64,000 nucleotides of DNA from Alitta virens. Lineage: Eukaryota > Annelida > Polychaeta > Phyllodocida > Nereididae. Each line of letters starts with the position of its first letter. The first letter of the stretch is position 1. A program made the translations under genes and the position numbers. Below are positions 18,152-30,870 of this stretch, in pieces. The notes under the pieces are model-generated. The model did not search any database, was not told where the DNA came from, and worked only from the letters and a program-made list of their open reading frames with translations. The stretch lies in the NCBI GenBank assembly GCA_932294295.1, contig OW028580.1, positions 8,523,374 through 8,587,373 on the forward strand, read 5' to 3'.

Positions 18152-18242
18152 GGGGGGGGGGGGGGTTGGTGATTGCATTGATCATCTCTCCCCTTCCGAA
18201 AAGGGGGGGGGGGGGTATATATATCCCCCCCCATCCCCCCTG
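18152..18242. repeat. Poly-G / poly-C tracts
   Basis: G runs at about 18152-18165 and 18203-18215 are followed by TATATATA and two C runs. The second G run and the C runs can pair, so the region may fold or be difficult to sequence. Confidence 0.85.
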
Positions 18243-18264
18243 TATTGATCATAAAGATGAACAT

Positions 18265-19180
18265 CTGTTTTAGCATGCCCTGCCCTGCGGGTCGAGGCAG
18301 GTCAACCTTTTCATTCGGACTTGCAGTGCAGTTCCGGTGCAGGTTTAGTTCCTAAAGTGCAGGATTGCTGCATTTCAAACACAAAGGTGAACATTGCGAG
18401 GCAGGGCGGGCCTGCAGTTATGATGCGGGTCCTTTAGTTGAGGTTTATCATTTTTTTGTATATTTTGTATGACAATATCTATGTATCTTTGTATAATTTC
18501 CAGCTTTGTTTTGAAAAATTATGTTCGATTGCTCAGAACGTTCAGTAGTTGTATAAGCACAATTGGCCCGCATCATTGCACCTCTGCAAAAACACCTCTG
18601 AGTACTGCTGTGAATATCTTCAAAAAAAGACTCACAAACATTTTCTACCACTAAATCTTCTACCAATGTCTGAAATGCAAGTGCACATATATTATATAAC
18701 TGTGTTGTGAGAGCTTGTTTCATGTGATAATATCTCTGATTGTATTCTACATCAGAATAATTTCATGTGATATAACTACGGTTTCATGCGGGCCTACATT
18801 AGTAAGACTGCCGTGCGGGCTAGACTGCCAGGCTCTACAGGGCGGAGTAGGTACAGACAGAACTCCCCTGATGCAGGGCTGGTGTAGGTCAAAAAATAAA
18901 ATCAACCGCAGTTCGGGACAGGCTGTGGGCTTACGCCTTATGAGGTGGGGCGGGAGCAGGTGCGGACATCAATTCTTGACCCGCGCTAATCTCTAATTGA
19001 TGCCCTCTTGCCTTGTCTTGTTATAATTAAAACGAATAAGCTGGGCTAGTGAAGCCACTTTTATTAAGTCATACAACCCTACAATGTAATTTATATTTAT
19101 TTGTTGATTGGTGCAGTTGAACTCTCAGTCTGACTTGCTGTGTGCTGTATCAATCATGAAATGATGACTGTTATGGCTAT
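18265..19180. other. GC-rich patches, possible non-autonomous hAT-like element
   Basis: Two GC-rich blocks (18275-18440 and 18780-18995) contain repeated words such as GCAGGGC, GCGGG and GGTGCGGAC and enclose an AT-rich centre. The right block, read on the minus strand, gives AGAGATTAGCGCGGGTCAAG, which resembles hAT-type ends, but no clear matching left end was found. An open minus-strand frame at 18723-18448 has no recognised domain. Confidence 0.3.
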
Positions 19181-20868
19181 GTCTTAGTCTTTTGTTATTT
19201 CAGTGGTCAAGTTAAAACATTTGTAGCCTATTCTGTGGGGTGTATCTTGGAAACCATTAGATATGTCACTTTTTAGGTTAAAATTAACAAAGAGAATCAG
19301 TGCCAAAAATATGATAATATAGAATATACAACACTTCCATATCATTATAAAGAAAATGATCATTCCCAAGAGTAAAACTGCATGTAAAATTAACAGAAAG
19401 TGATTTTAACAAGTTAATGAGTAAAATATATGTATGTGACATTGAATTTTCATTTTTATTTGTATAATGTAGTTGATCCGGTATTATGCAATGAACAAAG
19501 ATACTCATGAGCCTCTGTGAAAGAAAAAGAAATACTGACCAAGAAGTATGAACCAATCATATTCAGATAGGCAAAAGTTCATGTAAGACTCAGTGATGAA
19601 ATTGACTTCAACCAATTTGATGGTGTAGTGGGGTACCTCTGTAACAACGATGCTGTTAAAAGCATCGACTATATTGCAAATTCCGCCTAATCTTCTTCCA
19701 TAGGAGTAATGCTTCTGTACTACTTAAAATTGAAACTGAAACAATTGACTTGTGCCATCTTACTTCACTTAATCTTGTTGAACAAACTGGGTGTGCATGA
19801 ATCCCTGTATTGGTGGGCAACAAGCTCCTTTGGGGACATGACTTTCCAGAAAATTACATGAGACCTTTTCAGATTTACAACAATGGGCTTGACCTTAGAT
19901 TTCTTAAGGTTCTTACTACTATATGAACACTAGTACGCATATGGCAAACTGACTCTCTCTTTACAGACTAAAAGACCAGTGAAAAAAAAACTAAGCATTG
20001 GCAAATGACTCCAATAAATTGCACTGCCTTGCTTCAATATTGCAATAAGATAGTGAAAGATGACTTCCATCCCCTACACCACTGCTTCAACTTCTTTGTC
20101 ATGGTGTCAGACTTGCTATGCCACACTGAAAGACCTAATGCTTTCGCAACACCTTTATTCCTACACTCTCCTTCATACCAATGTTTTGGTACTGCTAAAT
20201 GAAAGTCGGGCAAATCATCTGATCAATTTAAAGACATATAAGAAACTGTTAACAGGCTTTGGGAATGACTTTTATTTTCTGATTAGACAAAATAAGAAAA
20301 CAAAATTACTTTCACAGTCTTCATAAAATGCAGCTTGTCCTGAAACAAACATTCATTAAAATAATGAATATTATGAAGTAGACGGTTGCCAAGTTGGTCA
20401 ATTATCTTGCAAGACATTCCACATGACAGTCTGTCACATTTGGATAAAAGGTGTCCAAACACACCTGACGCCATATTTTACAAAAAATTAAACAGTTGCA
20501 GGGATTAACCATTACTTGAATAATCTCAGTTTAAAAAAATCATGCTGACACTACTGATAATCTGTCAGGTAACTGTTAGTCTCTAATTTGGTTAAGGAAA
20601 AATGAAATCTGTAAATATTTTAGGGAAGCAAAGATACTTACTCTCAGCTTCTTCCTCTGAAAGGCAAAATATTGCATGTATTACTTTATTTTTTACCAGT
20701 GGTCATTTCCGGTTGGAAAATGAAATTTTGATGTAGACGAAATACTTACTGCATAATAGTGGATTTGTGAAGAACTCTGGACTATTCATGGACAGGTCTG
20801 ACTCAATGCAGGACACTGAAGCATTACCAACAACAAATGGATCTGAGAATATAAGTTGTAAATCGGGT
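19181..20868 (+). repeat. 1.7-kb segmental duplication, copy 2
   Basis: Direct copy of 107-1806. It contains an extra 55 bp at about 19460-19515, directly after the counterpart of the terminal-exon acceptor. Its right border falls inside the LamG exon and runs straight into unrelated LINE-derived sequence. Confidence 0.85.
20642..20868 (-). pseudogene. Truncated 3' exons of a LamG-like gene copy
   Basis: Position 20868-20750 is the last ~119 bp of the LamG exon with a GTAAGT donor; 20656-20642 is the micro-exon, base for base like copy 1. The first ~585 bp of the LamG exon and all upstream exons are missing, so this cannot make the protein by itself. Confidence 0.8.
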
Positions 20869-21700
20869 TAGTTCTGGCATGTCATATCTCTTGGCGCAGT
20901 GAGTGGCTAGCCCCGTTTTTCCCTTATATTTAGCGTTTTTAATTCAGGGTAAAAATCTTCTATTCCCTGTCAGTGTTTGTCTTGGTCTAAAGGGCCCCAA
21001 TGAATAAGAAAAAAAGTTAACAAAACAAAAACAAATCAAAAATAAACAAAGCAAATGCTCACTGTTGATTGCAAACATATTAAAGTGAAGAATATTTACA
21101 AATATATCCAAAAGTCAAATTAAAACACAAAAACCTACAGGAATACAATTAAAAGCTATGCTTGTTAGTAGCATACACCTTAGAGTAAAGAAAATATGTT
21201 TACAGTGAAAGGTGGTAAAATACTATTATCCTAAACAAACACGTTAGCAAAGTAATCAGAAAAAACATCAGCTTTTTCCGCATCAGTAGCAGCTAGCCCA
21301 TTGTCATGTACAAACAGTTGTCTGTTTATCGAACATAGTTGAAAAACCTTTAACAGTTGATATTTCTTTCACTGAAAAGTCTTTTTTCATACCGTAACTG
21401 AAACGGTAATTTTTTGGAGTTTTTTGGTTGAGAAAGCGCCGGTATAAAACAAAAATTTACTTTTGTGTTTAACTTTTAGCATAGACAGAACTGGTCCACT
21501 CTCTTTGATATTTATACTCTAGTTAATATATATTTTTTCCTACATCTTGAAGTTCTGCAGTCACTGTAAGTAAATCAAGATTCAGATTCAGATTAATTTA
21601 TTTTGCCCACTATAATTACAAAAACATGTTAAAAATACAGAGAATTTCATTAAATAATGAGCAGGGTGACTCCTCTAAGATGATCACGTCATCGCTGCTT
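20869..21700 (-). mobile_element. LINE fragments, minus strand
   Basis: At 21345-21238 the minus strand encodes INRQLFVHDNGLAATDAEKA followed by DVFSDYFANVFV, the linker between endonuclease and RT domains in non-LTR retrotransposons (the EKA..F..YF..VF pattern). The segment at 21570-21700 (TTAATTTATTTTGCCCAC) looks like another LINE 3' end. No full domain survives. Confidence 0.55.
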
Positions 21701-23830
21701 AGGGGCCACCAAGAAACCAACGCTGACTATGGAAAATTACAATGACGTCAGTGCCTGGAGTCCATTTTCACAATGAAGTATATGGAGTGTTATTTCTGTA
21801 AGTATAATTATACAATAAAGACACTACAAGGTATGACACACAAAACAGTCTGAAATGTTACATTGGCTTAAATATCTTTTCACAAACTATGCAATAAAAA
21901 TTTTCCAGCCATATGAATTTAATATTACATTGTACCTGACTGTAACTTATTATAATAATCCATATGAGACAAAAAAAGAGGGAAGTCACCTTGCTTGTTT
22001 TCCAGAAAAATGGCCTTTTAAAGATGTCCCCTATTTCGACCGAAGCAAATACTCAGAGCATCATTTCACAAGTTTCAAATATATTGACCAGCAAAGCCAT
22101 AGACCTAAAGTAGTGCCTTTGGGCCTATCATTTGGTATATTTGGCATAATTTTAGCATTAGATCCGAATTAGTGCCGTCCCTTTTTAGCTCTAAGTTCTT
22201 ACTGTACTCCTGTTATCCAAGGAAATTAAGAATATTCAGCTGGAAGCCCACGTTTGAGGCTCTATTGTGTTACAAATATTGCACGTAGAATTATGAAATT
22301 TTGGTAATTTTTGGTGAATAAACAACCGAGATAAAATTACAAATAAGGAGATTATTTTTACGTCTGAAACCGGTTTTTTAACACGCCGATTTCATAAAAA
22401 ATAATTATTGTAGCAGCTCGCAATTTTGGTCGAGTATAAGAAAGTTACTTTACGATCACATATCCGAATTTCATATATAAGTTTTGAACAACGGATAGGT
22501 AAGATATCCCATAAATCTGCAGAGGTTCTTTCTATGCACTTATTATATGCGTGAACAGCTGCAGTGCAACGCTTTTGATGAGTACCGAGCCACCTTAATT
22601 TTACATTTTGTGCAATTGAGGGACAAAGGCCAAAACGAAGGGGAATCATTGGAAAAGTCTTCTTTATTATTTTAGCTGTTATATTGTAAACTGAGTAAAT
22701 TATCAATGGTTAAAGATACCTTTGGACTTTTTCATGATGAAGGAATCAGATATGCAAAATGGGTTTGATATCAAATGAAAGGACCAGTCAAGTGCTTTTA
22801 AAAATGATGTATATTTCATTTTTGTACTGCACCCGAAGGACAACAAAAAATGTTTAATCCACTGGTATGTAACTCATAAAACAAAACAGAATTTCAGCCT
22901 TCTCATATATACTATGAATCTATATATCGTTGAGATACATCAGAATAAAAATCAAACAAAGGTTCAAAATATCCATTTTAGTTCAATAAATTATCAAACT
23001 TTGACAATTTCTGTTGGACCACATACCATGTTTGGCTTTTATTCTTAACAGATCTTTATATTAAGAATTGACAAATGCAATTCTAGCTTTGTTTTCTTGC
23101 AATTCTGGAAATATGCTTATGCAAAAAGGACTCAAAATGTTTTTTGATAGATTTTCTCAAGTTTCAAAGGATCATAACCTTTGAAATTTTAGTGACAGCC
23201 ATTTCAAATTTTGCATACAATCATCTCTTATGATGGTGTTTAGTTGTGCAAAATACAAAATAAATCTGAGAGGGTCATGCGGGGCACTTCATGAAATTTG
23301 GTTGATTTGACACGGAAAGGCCCATATGATGATCTGCAAGACTAAAAAAAATACTAATATGTGCAGAATTAGTTCTGCCTCAGTTGATGTTAGCCAGTTT
23401 GTGTTTAATCTGACAAATTTGGATCCATCACAGACAAGAAAGCAAAACCATGAAATTGGCTAAACTACCATGCATGGATAGTTACTGAAAATAGCAGTAG
23501 AAGTAGTTGTGAGACCTCTTATGACTGTCTCTCCTTCCTACATAACATAGCCACAATGTAAGACAGCTGTGTTTGTAAAATCTATATTAAAAACAGTTAT
23601 ACTTTAGGGACCATATACAATATAAAAACATTACAATATGAAAATATTGACTTTTCGTGATGTGATTATTCTTACAAATTTTGATATTGACTCAATGTGC
23701 ATGTATTATTTTGCTAAGCTATCTATCTATGATTAGTATTGATTACCAGAGGGTTGATTCAATGGTGCAGATGAGTCATTTGCAATGTTTTTAATTTTGT
23801 TGCATCAGAGGTGATCATGCCAACCCAATA
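21701..23830. other. AT-rich DNA, no gene supported
   Basis: Two open frames occur (21855-22172 plus, 105 residues; 22706-22392 minus, 104 residues). Neither has a domain, a paralogue in the window or splice support, so I do not call them genes. Confidence 0.35.
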
Positions 23831-23872
23831 ATAGATAGCTAGATAGCTAGATAGATAGATAGATAGATAGAT
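23831..23872. repeat. (GATA)n microsatellite
   Basis: Imperfect AGATAGCT start passing into perfect GATA repeats. Confidence 0.93.
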
Positions 23873-24504
23873 CTACCTATCTTCCTACCTTCTTAGCTAG
23901 GCCCCGAAGATATGAAAAGTAAGTTGTTGTTTTTTTAACATTTCAAAATTTGGTACATGTAGTTATAGGCCTTGTGGATCGGCGATTCGGTCTCATTAAT
24001 ATATAAAATAAATAACAAATATTATAAGTGATGGATATCCCCCCCCCTGCCAAGCCAGAATCCTGAATCCACCACAACAGATTAAGATAGCTTAACCAGG
24101 TACAATGTGTAGGCACTCATGTGTGCACAACTGTGACGTGGCTGGCACACTTTTTGGACTGATGTAAAATCACCTTAGATGATGCCAGTGGTCAACTTGT
24201 AGACAGATGTCACATAATAAGTACCAATTAAGCATATAGACCTATTTCAATTTTATCATCTCCTTCACCTCAGTAAAGAACCTGCACGTAGACCCCTTTT
24301 TTGAGGAAATCTACTGGGTTTTTCACCAAAAACCTACTATTATATCATCATGCCTGTCCTGATCAGCCCAATCAGTTACAACAATTTTAGACGTACAGGT
24401 TATAATCTAGGAATTTGCATAGCAACAGGCAGACCTAGAGGGGTAAGTGAAATAAAATGTAGGATCTATTTAAGTTTGTCAAATTCTGCTAAAAGTCTTA
24501 AAAA
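23873..24504. other. AT-rich DNA, nothing recognised
   Basis: There is a short C run near 24040. I see no open frame, hairpin or repeat copy that I can support. Confidence 0.35.
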
Positions 24505-24605
24505 TTGTACTCTGTGTCTATGCTGAGGCAAGTGAGAGACCCCCACTCATGGGGTAAATGTGTGATATGGTGTGGACTCAAAGCCTTTTATATCGTCATA
24601 ACAAC
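24505..24605 (+). repeat. SINE-like repeat, GTGTGGACTC family (copy 2)
   Basis: It has TCTATGCTGAGGCAAGTGAG, GGGGTAAATGTGTGATATGG and TGTGGACTCAAAGCC, shared with the copies at 41.7 and 41.9 kb. Confidence 0.6.
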
Positions 24606-24879
24606 TGGTTATTTACAAAGCAGCACTCTACTATTCACATGTGCTCCTTCACGCTTTAACTCCAATTTGTGTGACTCAATATCTTCAAAGTATTATTTCC
24701 TTCATTTTACCAAATCATGTTGTGATACAAGCACATATTGAATTTGGGAAAGGTTAGGCATTATTATCAAGTGAAATTCAATTTTTTTAATAAAATAACA
24801 TCAGCCAATATAGATATATGTAATATATAATGACCGCGTTTTCTTCGACATGGGAGTTATTGCGAGGTGTTAGCCGAGC

Positions 24880-25082
24880 ATTATCTAACTTATACCACTT
24901 AAGATGTTGCCTATTTTGCAAGACATTTGTTTGCTTGTTAAGTGTTTGCTTGTTGAGTTTTGCCACAACATGTGCTCATATAAGTGTGACCATGTCCTCC
25001 CTGCTGTTCTTAGTACATGTGATATATCCCCCTGTAATCCAGGCTTCTGATTGGCTGTGGAAGGCAAACAGTGGTATAATTT
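24880..25082 (+). mobile_element. Deletion derivative of the Crypton-like repeat
   Basis: Nearly identical to 35392-35415 joined directly to 35967-36146. The ~550 bp with the recombinase-like frame at 35.4-36.0 kb are absent. Shared words are CATTATCTAACTTATACC and TGTTGCCTATTTTGCAAG. Confidence 0.7.
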
Positions 25083-25324
25083 GATTTGGTCATGCTGGGT
25101 TCCACTATGGCTGAGTACTAAGAGGCTTAATTTCTCATTTTTAAAGCATGGCAAGTTCTTATCTAAAATGTGGCTTATGAGACAATGTTATCATTTAATC
25201 CTCTTGTGGAGTCCAATCTTTTTTAAATACATTAATGAAATTTCTTATAGCCCAAGAAATGGTCATAATAATTATTGCATAATATGTGATACGTGAGATA
25301 TAAACAGTTAAAAAAGCAAACATT

Positions 25325-25420
25325 ATTGGATGTCGTCTAGTGGTTAAGGTGCTATCTGCAAGGTTGTGGGTTCTAACCCAGCCCCACCAAGGCATTGAGG
25401 AGTAGGGCAGATCCTTTTCA
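25325..25420 (+). mobile_element. tRNA-derived SINE head
   Basis: GTCGTCTAGTGGTTAAGGTG is an A-box-like tRNA 5' half, and GGGTTCTAACCCAGCC carries a B box (GGTTCNANNCC). The acceptor stem does not pair well, so it is a SINE rather than a working tRNA gene. Confidence 0.6.
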
Positions 25421-26261
25421 ACCATTGCCTCACCCCACCCAGCTGCAATGGGTACTTGGCATTAGGTGATCTTGCCCCAAACCAGGGACAGCCTTCGGTA
25501 TTCACAAACAGAAACTTGCCCCAACTTTGCCCCAAACCTTCACAAATTTTGTATTGCTCCAGCCCCAATCTTGCCCAGCCATTACTTACAGTTCAATAGT
25601 CCCTTATGTTCAGTCAAAATCACAAAGTGTATATTACTAAGAGGCACCACTCCAATTGAGCCAATGTAAGCCAGTTCAGGATTGGCTGTTCATGCTATGA
25701 AAAGCCCACAGAGACTCAGGATTAACATAATGTCATCTGAAGTTTCTAGTGACACAATGAAAATGTGTCCTCACTGCAGAAATCCATGATTTTTAAAGTC
25801 AGGCGATACATTTTATCGTTTTGTTCAAATAAGTATGTGCCCAAGCTTGATGCTTATTGCAACCTAAATAAGAGGGATACCATACCCAGAACACTGACTG
25901 GTATTTGTCAACAAGCCTCACGTGATATTGTTGCTTGGTAAGCGAACTGATTATATGAAACATTTAGGTCAGAAAGGTTTCAATTCATGCTACAAGCGAA
26001 TTTTGAAAATCGGACGACGCTTTAGGGTGCTGTGTAATAAAATGTATTATGAAGCGACGACGCTAAGACAATATAACTGACCGTGATATTTGTCTGTGAT
26101 AATTAATATTCTAAATTTAAATGTTGATATTTTGATTTGCCATTAGCACCATTGGCTGCAGCATCAGGCTTTCATATGACCTGAAACTAGTTTAATAGTC
26201 ACTAAAAACACTGCAGTAAATGACCTCTGCTTCGCCATTTTTTATGGAAATATGCATACAG
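25421..26261. other. SINE body and AT-rich DNA
   Basis: 25421-25680 repeats related CCCCAA/GCCCCA words and is probably the body of the SINE that begins at 25325. The rest shows no coding or structured signal. Confidence 0.35.
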
Positions 26262-26342
26262 GATTGAGTTGAAAATGATGCAAAAGGCAATTTTTTAAAT
26301 ATTAGTAAATTGTAGCATTTTGCGTCATTTTCAACTCAAGAT
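26262..26342. repeat. Foldback element, ~24-bp arms
   Basis: ATTGAGTTGAAAATGATGCA is mirrored by TGCGTCATTTTCAACTCAAG around an AT-rich loop. It is probably a small MITE remnant. Confidence 0.6.
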
Positions 26343-26437
26343 TGTACACAAATTGAAAGCAGTAGAAATACAATATTAAAACACCTAAGATAGTAAGAAA
26401 CAAAATTTCTGAAAATGGTATAACCCAGTATTCTAGA

Positions 26438-26590
26438 CGAAAGTTGGTATTACTAAAGTTGGTATTTTCTTGGGGCGAAAGTTGCCAATGGGTACTTTTG
26501 CAGGGCAAAAGTTGGTAGTTTCTTGGGGCAAAAATGGATATTTTTTCGTGGTGCGAAAGTTGGGAATGTCGTGATACGAAAGTTACTGTC
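26438..26590. repeat. Degenerate tandem repeat, ~35-40-bp unit
   Basis: GCGAAAGTTGG / GGCAAAAGTTGGTA / TTTCTTGGGGC words recur four to five times. Confidence 0.6.
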
Positions 26591-26691
26591 TCCCCATGAA
26601 ACCACGAGACCATGAAATGAACTGTTCAGCCACCATATAATGGTCCGAGATATGTATATTTTGGCAGTTTTTCAGAATACAATTTCAGCCT

Positions 26692-26715
26692 GACAGACAG
26701 ACAGACAGACAGACA
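26692..26715. repeat. (GACA)n microsatellite
   Basis: Six copies of GACA followed by AATACATTTATTTCC, a pattern often seen at LINE 3' ends. Confidence 0.85.
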
Positions 26716-27029
26716 AATACATTTATTTCCACAAAGAGACAAATAAACTAGTAAAGAAATATTTAAAATGTATTTTACTCTATGTGTGGGAGGCCTCTCT
26801 AAGGTCTTAAGACCGCTATCGAGAGGCCAAGATCTGTGAAGTCAGCAAGTTACTTGAACTTGTCATATATGAAAAAAAAATTATAAAGTATTTAATTTTA
26901 CTTCTTGCATCCAACCCTCTCTATTTGCAAATAATCGGTCAAAATTGTTTTTTGGCTGACACCCAATCGACCAAACAACCTACTAAAACTCATTATAAGT
27001 TCTAATGCTTGATTATTGTTTCTTGGGTA
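26716..27029. other. Possible LINE 3' tail, otherwise AT-rich
   Basis: AATACATTTATTTCCAC and the following stretch read like a minus-strand LINE tail. There is a small inverted pair GGCCTCTC / GAGAGGCC at about 26792-26826. No coding signal is visible. Confidence 0.3.
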
Positions 27030-27150
27030 TCTGTGCTGAGGCAAGTAAAATATCCGCCCATAAAGTAAAGGTGTAACATGGTGTGGACTCCAAGCATTAT
27101 CATCTCATCATTACATCTGCATCTGGAAGCTGGTCATATACTCGCTTTAA
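27030..27150 (+). repeat. SINE-like repeat, GTGTGGACTC family (copy 3)
   Basis: It contains GTGCTGAGGCAAGTAA, GTAACATGGTGTGGACTCC and TCTCATCATTACATCTGC, colinear with the other copies. Confidence 0.65.
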
Positions 27151-28084
27151 GCTAAGTTTCACACCCATTGAGTGAAACATTTAATAATTAAAACATCTGA
27201 CATCACTTGGACAAATTGTGTGATGTATTTGATATTGCAGACAATGCAGTATTTGACAGATACGTTAACAAAAATGCATTTAATTTCAAATGCATGTATT
27301 GTAAGTTATTACTTCGTTTGCGTTTGAAAGATATTTCAACATCAATACTGATTACATTTGCTTCAACAATTGAATGGAGAATCATCACAATAACAATATA
27401 ATCATGATATCAACATGTGTCGACAGGGACAACGTGACACAATAAACAATTTGAAATTAAAATATGCTACCATATGCATTAGAATAAAATTTAAAATAAA
27501 TTGAAATGCCCACTTCATAACTGATGGATGAAGTGAAATGTGCATTTAAACACATTTCTACAAAAAAAAGATAAAACATACAGCTGACCTCAGAAATGTA
27601 GACAAACCATCCTCATGACAATTATTATTTTTTCATTTAAAATTGGACATGGTGTCGTGAAGTGGTGATTGTCAATTTGACTTACAGATTTGTATCACAA
27701 CAATCGCTTGAATTATTCAATCTTTAATTTGCTCACTAAAGAAGCAAACCTTTACCCGTGCCAACATTCGGATACAAAATGTACTTCCTTTAAAAATATT
27801 TTATACATTACGTTTTGATATTTATCAGTCTATAAGGGAAGAATTATCTGGATGTTACACATTGACTCTAGAACTTCGACATTTCACTTGTCAATGTTCT
27901 ATTAAACAAAATGATATTTTGAAAAGAGAATATTCTAAATAAGATAATGTACGTCTTGCTAATGTGGTTTATCTGTAATACATGATATCATCCGCCCATA
28001 TTTCAGCTGCTGACCATCCCCCCCCCCCCCCCTCCTGCTTTCACGCATATGTGGCAATCATATGGCAGTCAAAATCTGAGTTTG
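27151..28084. other. AT-rich DNA upstream of LamG-2
   Basis: There is a C run at 28018-28032. I see no coding signal. The last ~60 bases form the promoter region of the next gene. Confidence 0.4.
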
Positions 28085-28092
28085 TATAAATA
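28085..28092 (+). promoter_or_regulatory. TATA box of LamG-2
   Basis: TATAAATA lies 38-45 nt upstream of the ATG at 28130, with a pyrimidine-rich TTTCCATTCAGC initiator-like site between. Confidence 0.6.
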
Positions 28093-28213
28093 TGAGATTA
28101 TTCTTTCATTTCCATTCAGCAAGCTCAACATGGCGAAGATTGCATTGTGGTTGCTGGCATCTGCTGTGGCTGTATGCGCTTCTTGGTATAATGAAGTAAT
28201 GGCTGGTAAGTTG

Positions 28214-28350
28214 TAGATAGATAGATAGCCAGACTACGTGACAGACAGTGCGACAGACATACAGACAGAGAGACAGATAGATTGATAAATAGATCTATAG
28301 AGAGATGGATAGATAGATAGATATATAGGTAGATAGGCAGATAGATAGCA
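28214..28350. repeat. (GATA/GACA)n microsatellite
   Basis: Imperfect GATA and GACA repeats within the first intron of LamG-2. The long open frames on either strand here are artefacts of the repeat. Confidence 0.9.
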
Positions 28351-29934
28351 TATGAAAACATTTGGTCACGGCTGTACGTGTTTTACTGTACGAGTTTTAA
28401 AAATTCAAGGTGAGTGTTGCAACACTTTCAAATTAACTTCTTTTTTATTTTTTGTCGGGAATGGACGTGATTCTAACTATTTAAATTGTGGTCGTTTTAG
28501 AAAGTCATTTCTGAAATGGTGCAAAACATCCATTATCGGTAAATATTTTTGGTAAACTTTCAATCGTCTAGCCTATCTAGCGTATAAAGTGGATATGTAT
28601 TTAATGGAGCTTCAACTACTCCAGTGACATAAATAACTTGTACATTTTATTTCATTGATATTGTATTTCAGACGCATCGGACTGTGTATTTTATGATTAG
28701 CCAGGATGCTACATCGATGGAAAGTGTTATCCCCATCTTGCATTCCAAGTTAATAATCATGGCAGGTTATGTGATTCAGATTATATTGCTACGGAGTGGG
28801 ATCATCGAAGTCAAGGTTAGGAATATGTACATTTATTGAACAAGCAAAGCTCTCATTAAAAAAGAGACCTGTACCAGACTTGTGTGATAGCGTATTATAA
28901 TGTGATGACAAAACTTCACTAGGCATGTCCTCAACATTTTAAAACTGATGTTAGAGTACTCTTAAGCGGTAAGATATGTTAGTATGAGGTATTCCATAGA
29001 TTGAGATCTGGTACAAAAACTTACTGGTAACTCATTAATAATAAGTAATCTGCCAGTGCCAGAAGGGACAGAAAGTGGTGGTAGACCTGTAGAATGCCCA
29101 CAATGTGATCACAGGCATTTGCCAACATCTCAAGAGTCAGCTATGTCATTTGCAACCGCCAAGGTGAATACATAAGGAAATGCCCTAAGCATACAATATT
29201 CAAAATGGAAAATTAAAAAATAAATATTAGTTAATCTCGCAAGGGATTATTGATGCACGCCCTAATGTTAGTAAAGCAACTAAAGGGTTATAGTAAAGTA
29301 ATTAACGACAATAGGATACAAATAGAAAGATTATAATTATAGTGGAAAAAACTGCAATGGGTAATAATTATACTAACCCACAACAGTGAACACACAAACA
29401 AGAAGAATAATGTGAATATGTGAAAAACAAGATTGATGAGACAACTACTCCAGGTTACAGGGATAATATTTAGCTGATAATATATCAAAACATGAACTAA
29501 ACAAGCACAACTATAGTTTGAAACGTTTTAACAAAAAGCCATCCCCTAGCAACAGAAAAATATTAATAGACAAACATAGCCGACTTCAGCTTCAGTCAGA
29601 AAATCAAACTAAATTAACTAAATTGGGCAAAAAAGTATAAGTTGAATAACTACAATGAGACATTGTGATAAAATAATCCCATAACAATCCCATAGCAACA
29701 AAACCATGTCAATAGACTAACATTACCCTCAAGATATCCATTATGTATATATTTACAAAACCTTAAATGAGAAACATGATACTGAAACATTCAGTCTTTA
29801 GCTTTTAATCATACTTTTGTCTTTTACAGCTGTCAACATTTTGGTCATGATAATCCTGACATTATTAGAAAGCAAATGTTTTTTTTTTAGTTTGTAAGAA
29901 AAGGAATGACTTGACATATTTCCGCGATTTTTAA

Positions 29935-30290
29935 GTGATAATGGCAGTTCACTTAATTGGCTTAAAGCTGACAGCACCCGTGTTTGGGAGATATTGGCCA
30001 ATCAGGAAGCACCATCATGTGTGTAGATGGTGAAATATGCTAATTAGCTACCACTAGAGATGAGAGTTGAACATTAATTTTGTGTATATTAATGCCATTT
30101 TTGAAGTGAATTAGCTGCCACTAGAGATGAAAATTGAACATTCCAAGCCTACAGGGAAGGAATTCCTTGAAACAAACTGGTATACATGTACACCCATAAA
30201 TAATGGAAGTTATCACTTAGAATGAGAAGGTGAATTATTTTTGCGTATAATATTGCAATTACTATGTGCTGTCAGGATGGCAAACGCCTG
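29935..30290 (+). repeat. Dispersed repeat R-B, copy 1 (intron of LamG-2)
   Basis: It matches 59376-59640: TTAATTGGCTTAAAGCTGAC, GGGAGATATTGGCC, TCAGGAAGCAC, GATGGTGAAATATGCTAATT, CCATAAATAATG and AAACGCCTGTGGT occur in the same order. This copy contains an internal tandem duplication of ACCACTAGAGATGA... (30050-30140). Confidence 0.7.
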
Positions 30291-30870
30291 TGGTGTGAAT
30301 TGTGGTTGGTCTGTCTATAAGTTGACCACTCGTGCCATCTATAGTGATTTTAATGAGTGGGCGATTCAAGGGTCTCGAGCAGAGAAATATGGTTGGTTCT
30401 GTTAGCTGCATTGCAACTCTTCTCCGACGTTTTGCGTGTCTATATTTCGAAGATTCAATATGTCTGATTGGCTGAGAGTCCGTTAAATTAATTACTTTTA
30501 TTGGCAATGATCGTTGACTATCATTCTAGTGTAAATATGGTTCCAATAAAAGATAATTTTCGAAAATAGTGTTAACCGTGACCCATCGCAACCTAAAATT
30601 CGGATAATCTGTTCATAGTGCGATCGTCTGGATTTAAACAATACATTTTAACATGATGTTTATTGTCAGGACAGGCTTTACTTAACTTTATAGGCCTAAC
30701 GTATCGTATATATCATATTGTATATTATTGTGTAAATTCTGAAAAGCTGGATTGTATGTGTGAATTACTAAAAAGTTAATGAATTAAGATAGAGTGTGAA
30801 CTACATGAAGTTTACCTGATGCATAAGACGCAAAAATTTCAAGTTGCATTTGATGAATTTTTCTTTTCAG

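Noticed and set aside
18448..18723. 91-residue minus-strand frame as a hAT transposase piece
   Set aside because: No hAT dimerisation or catalytic motif is visible in it.
25325..25400. Possible tRNA gene (also 17320-17372 minus and 55830-55895)
   Set aside because: A and B boxes are recognisable, but acceptor stems do not pair and SINE bodies follow.
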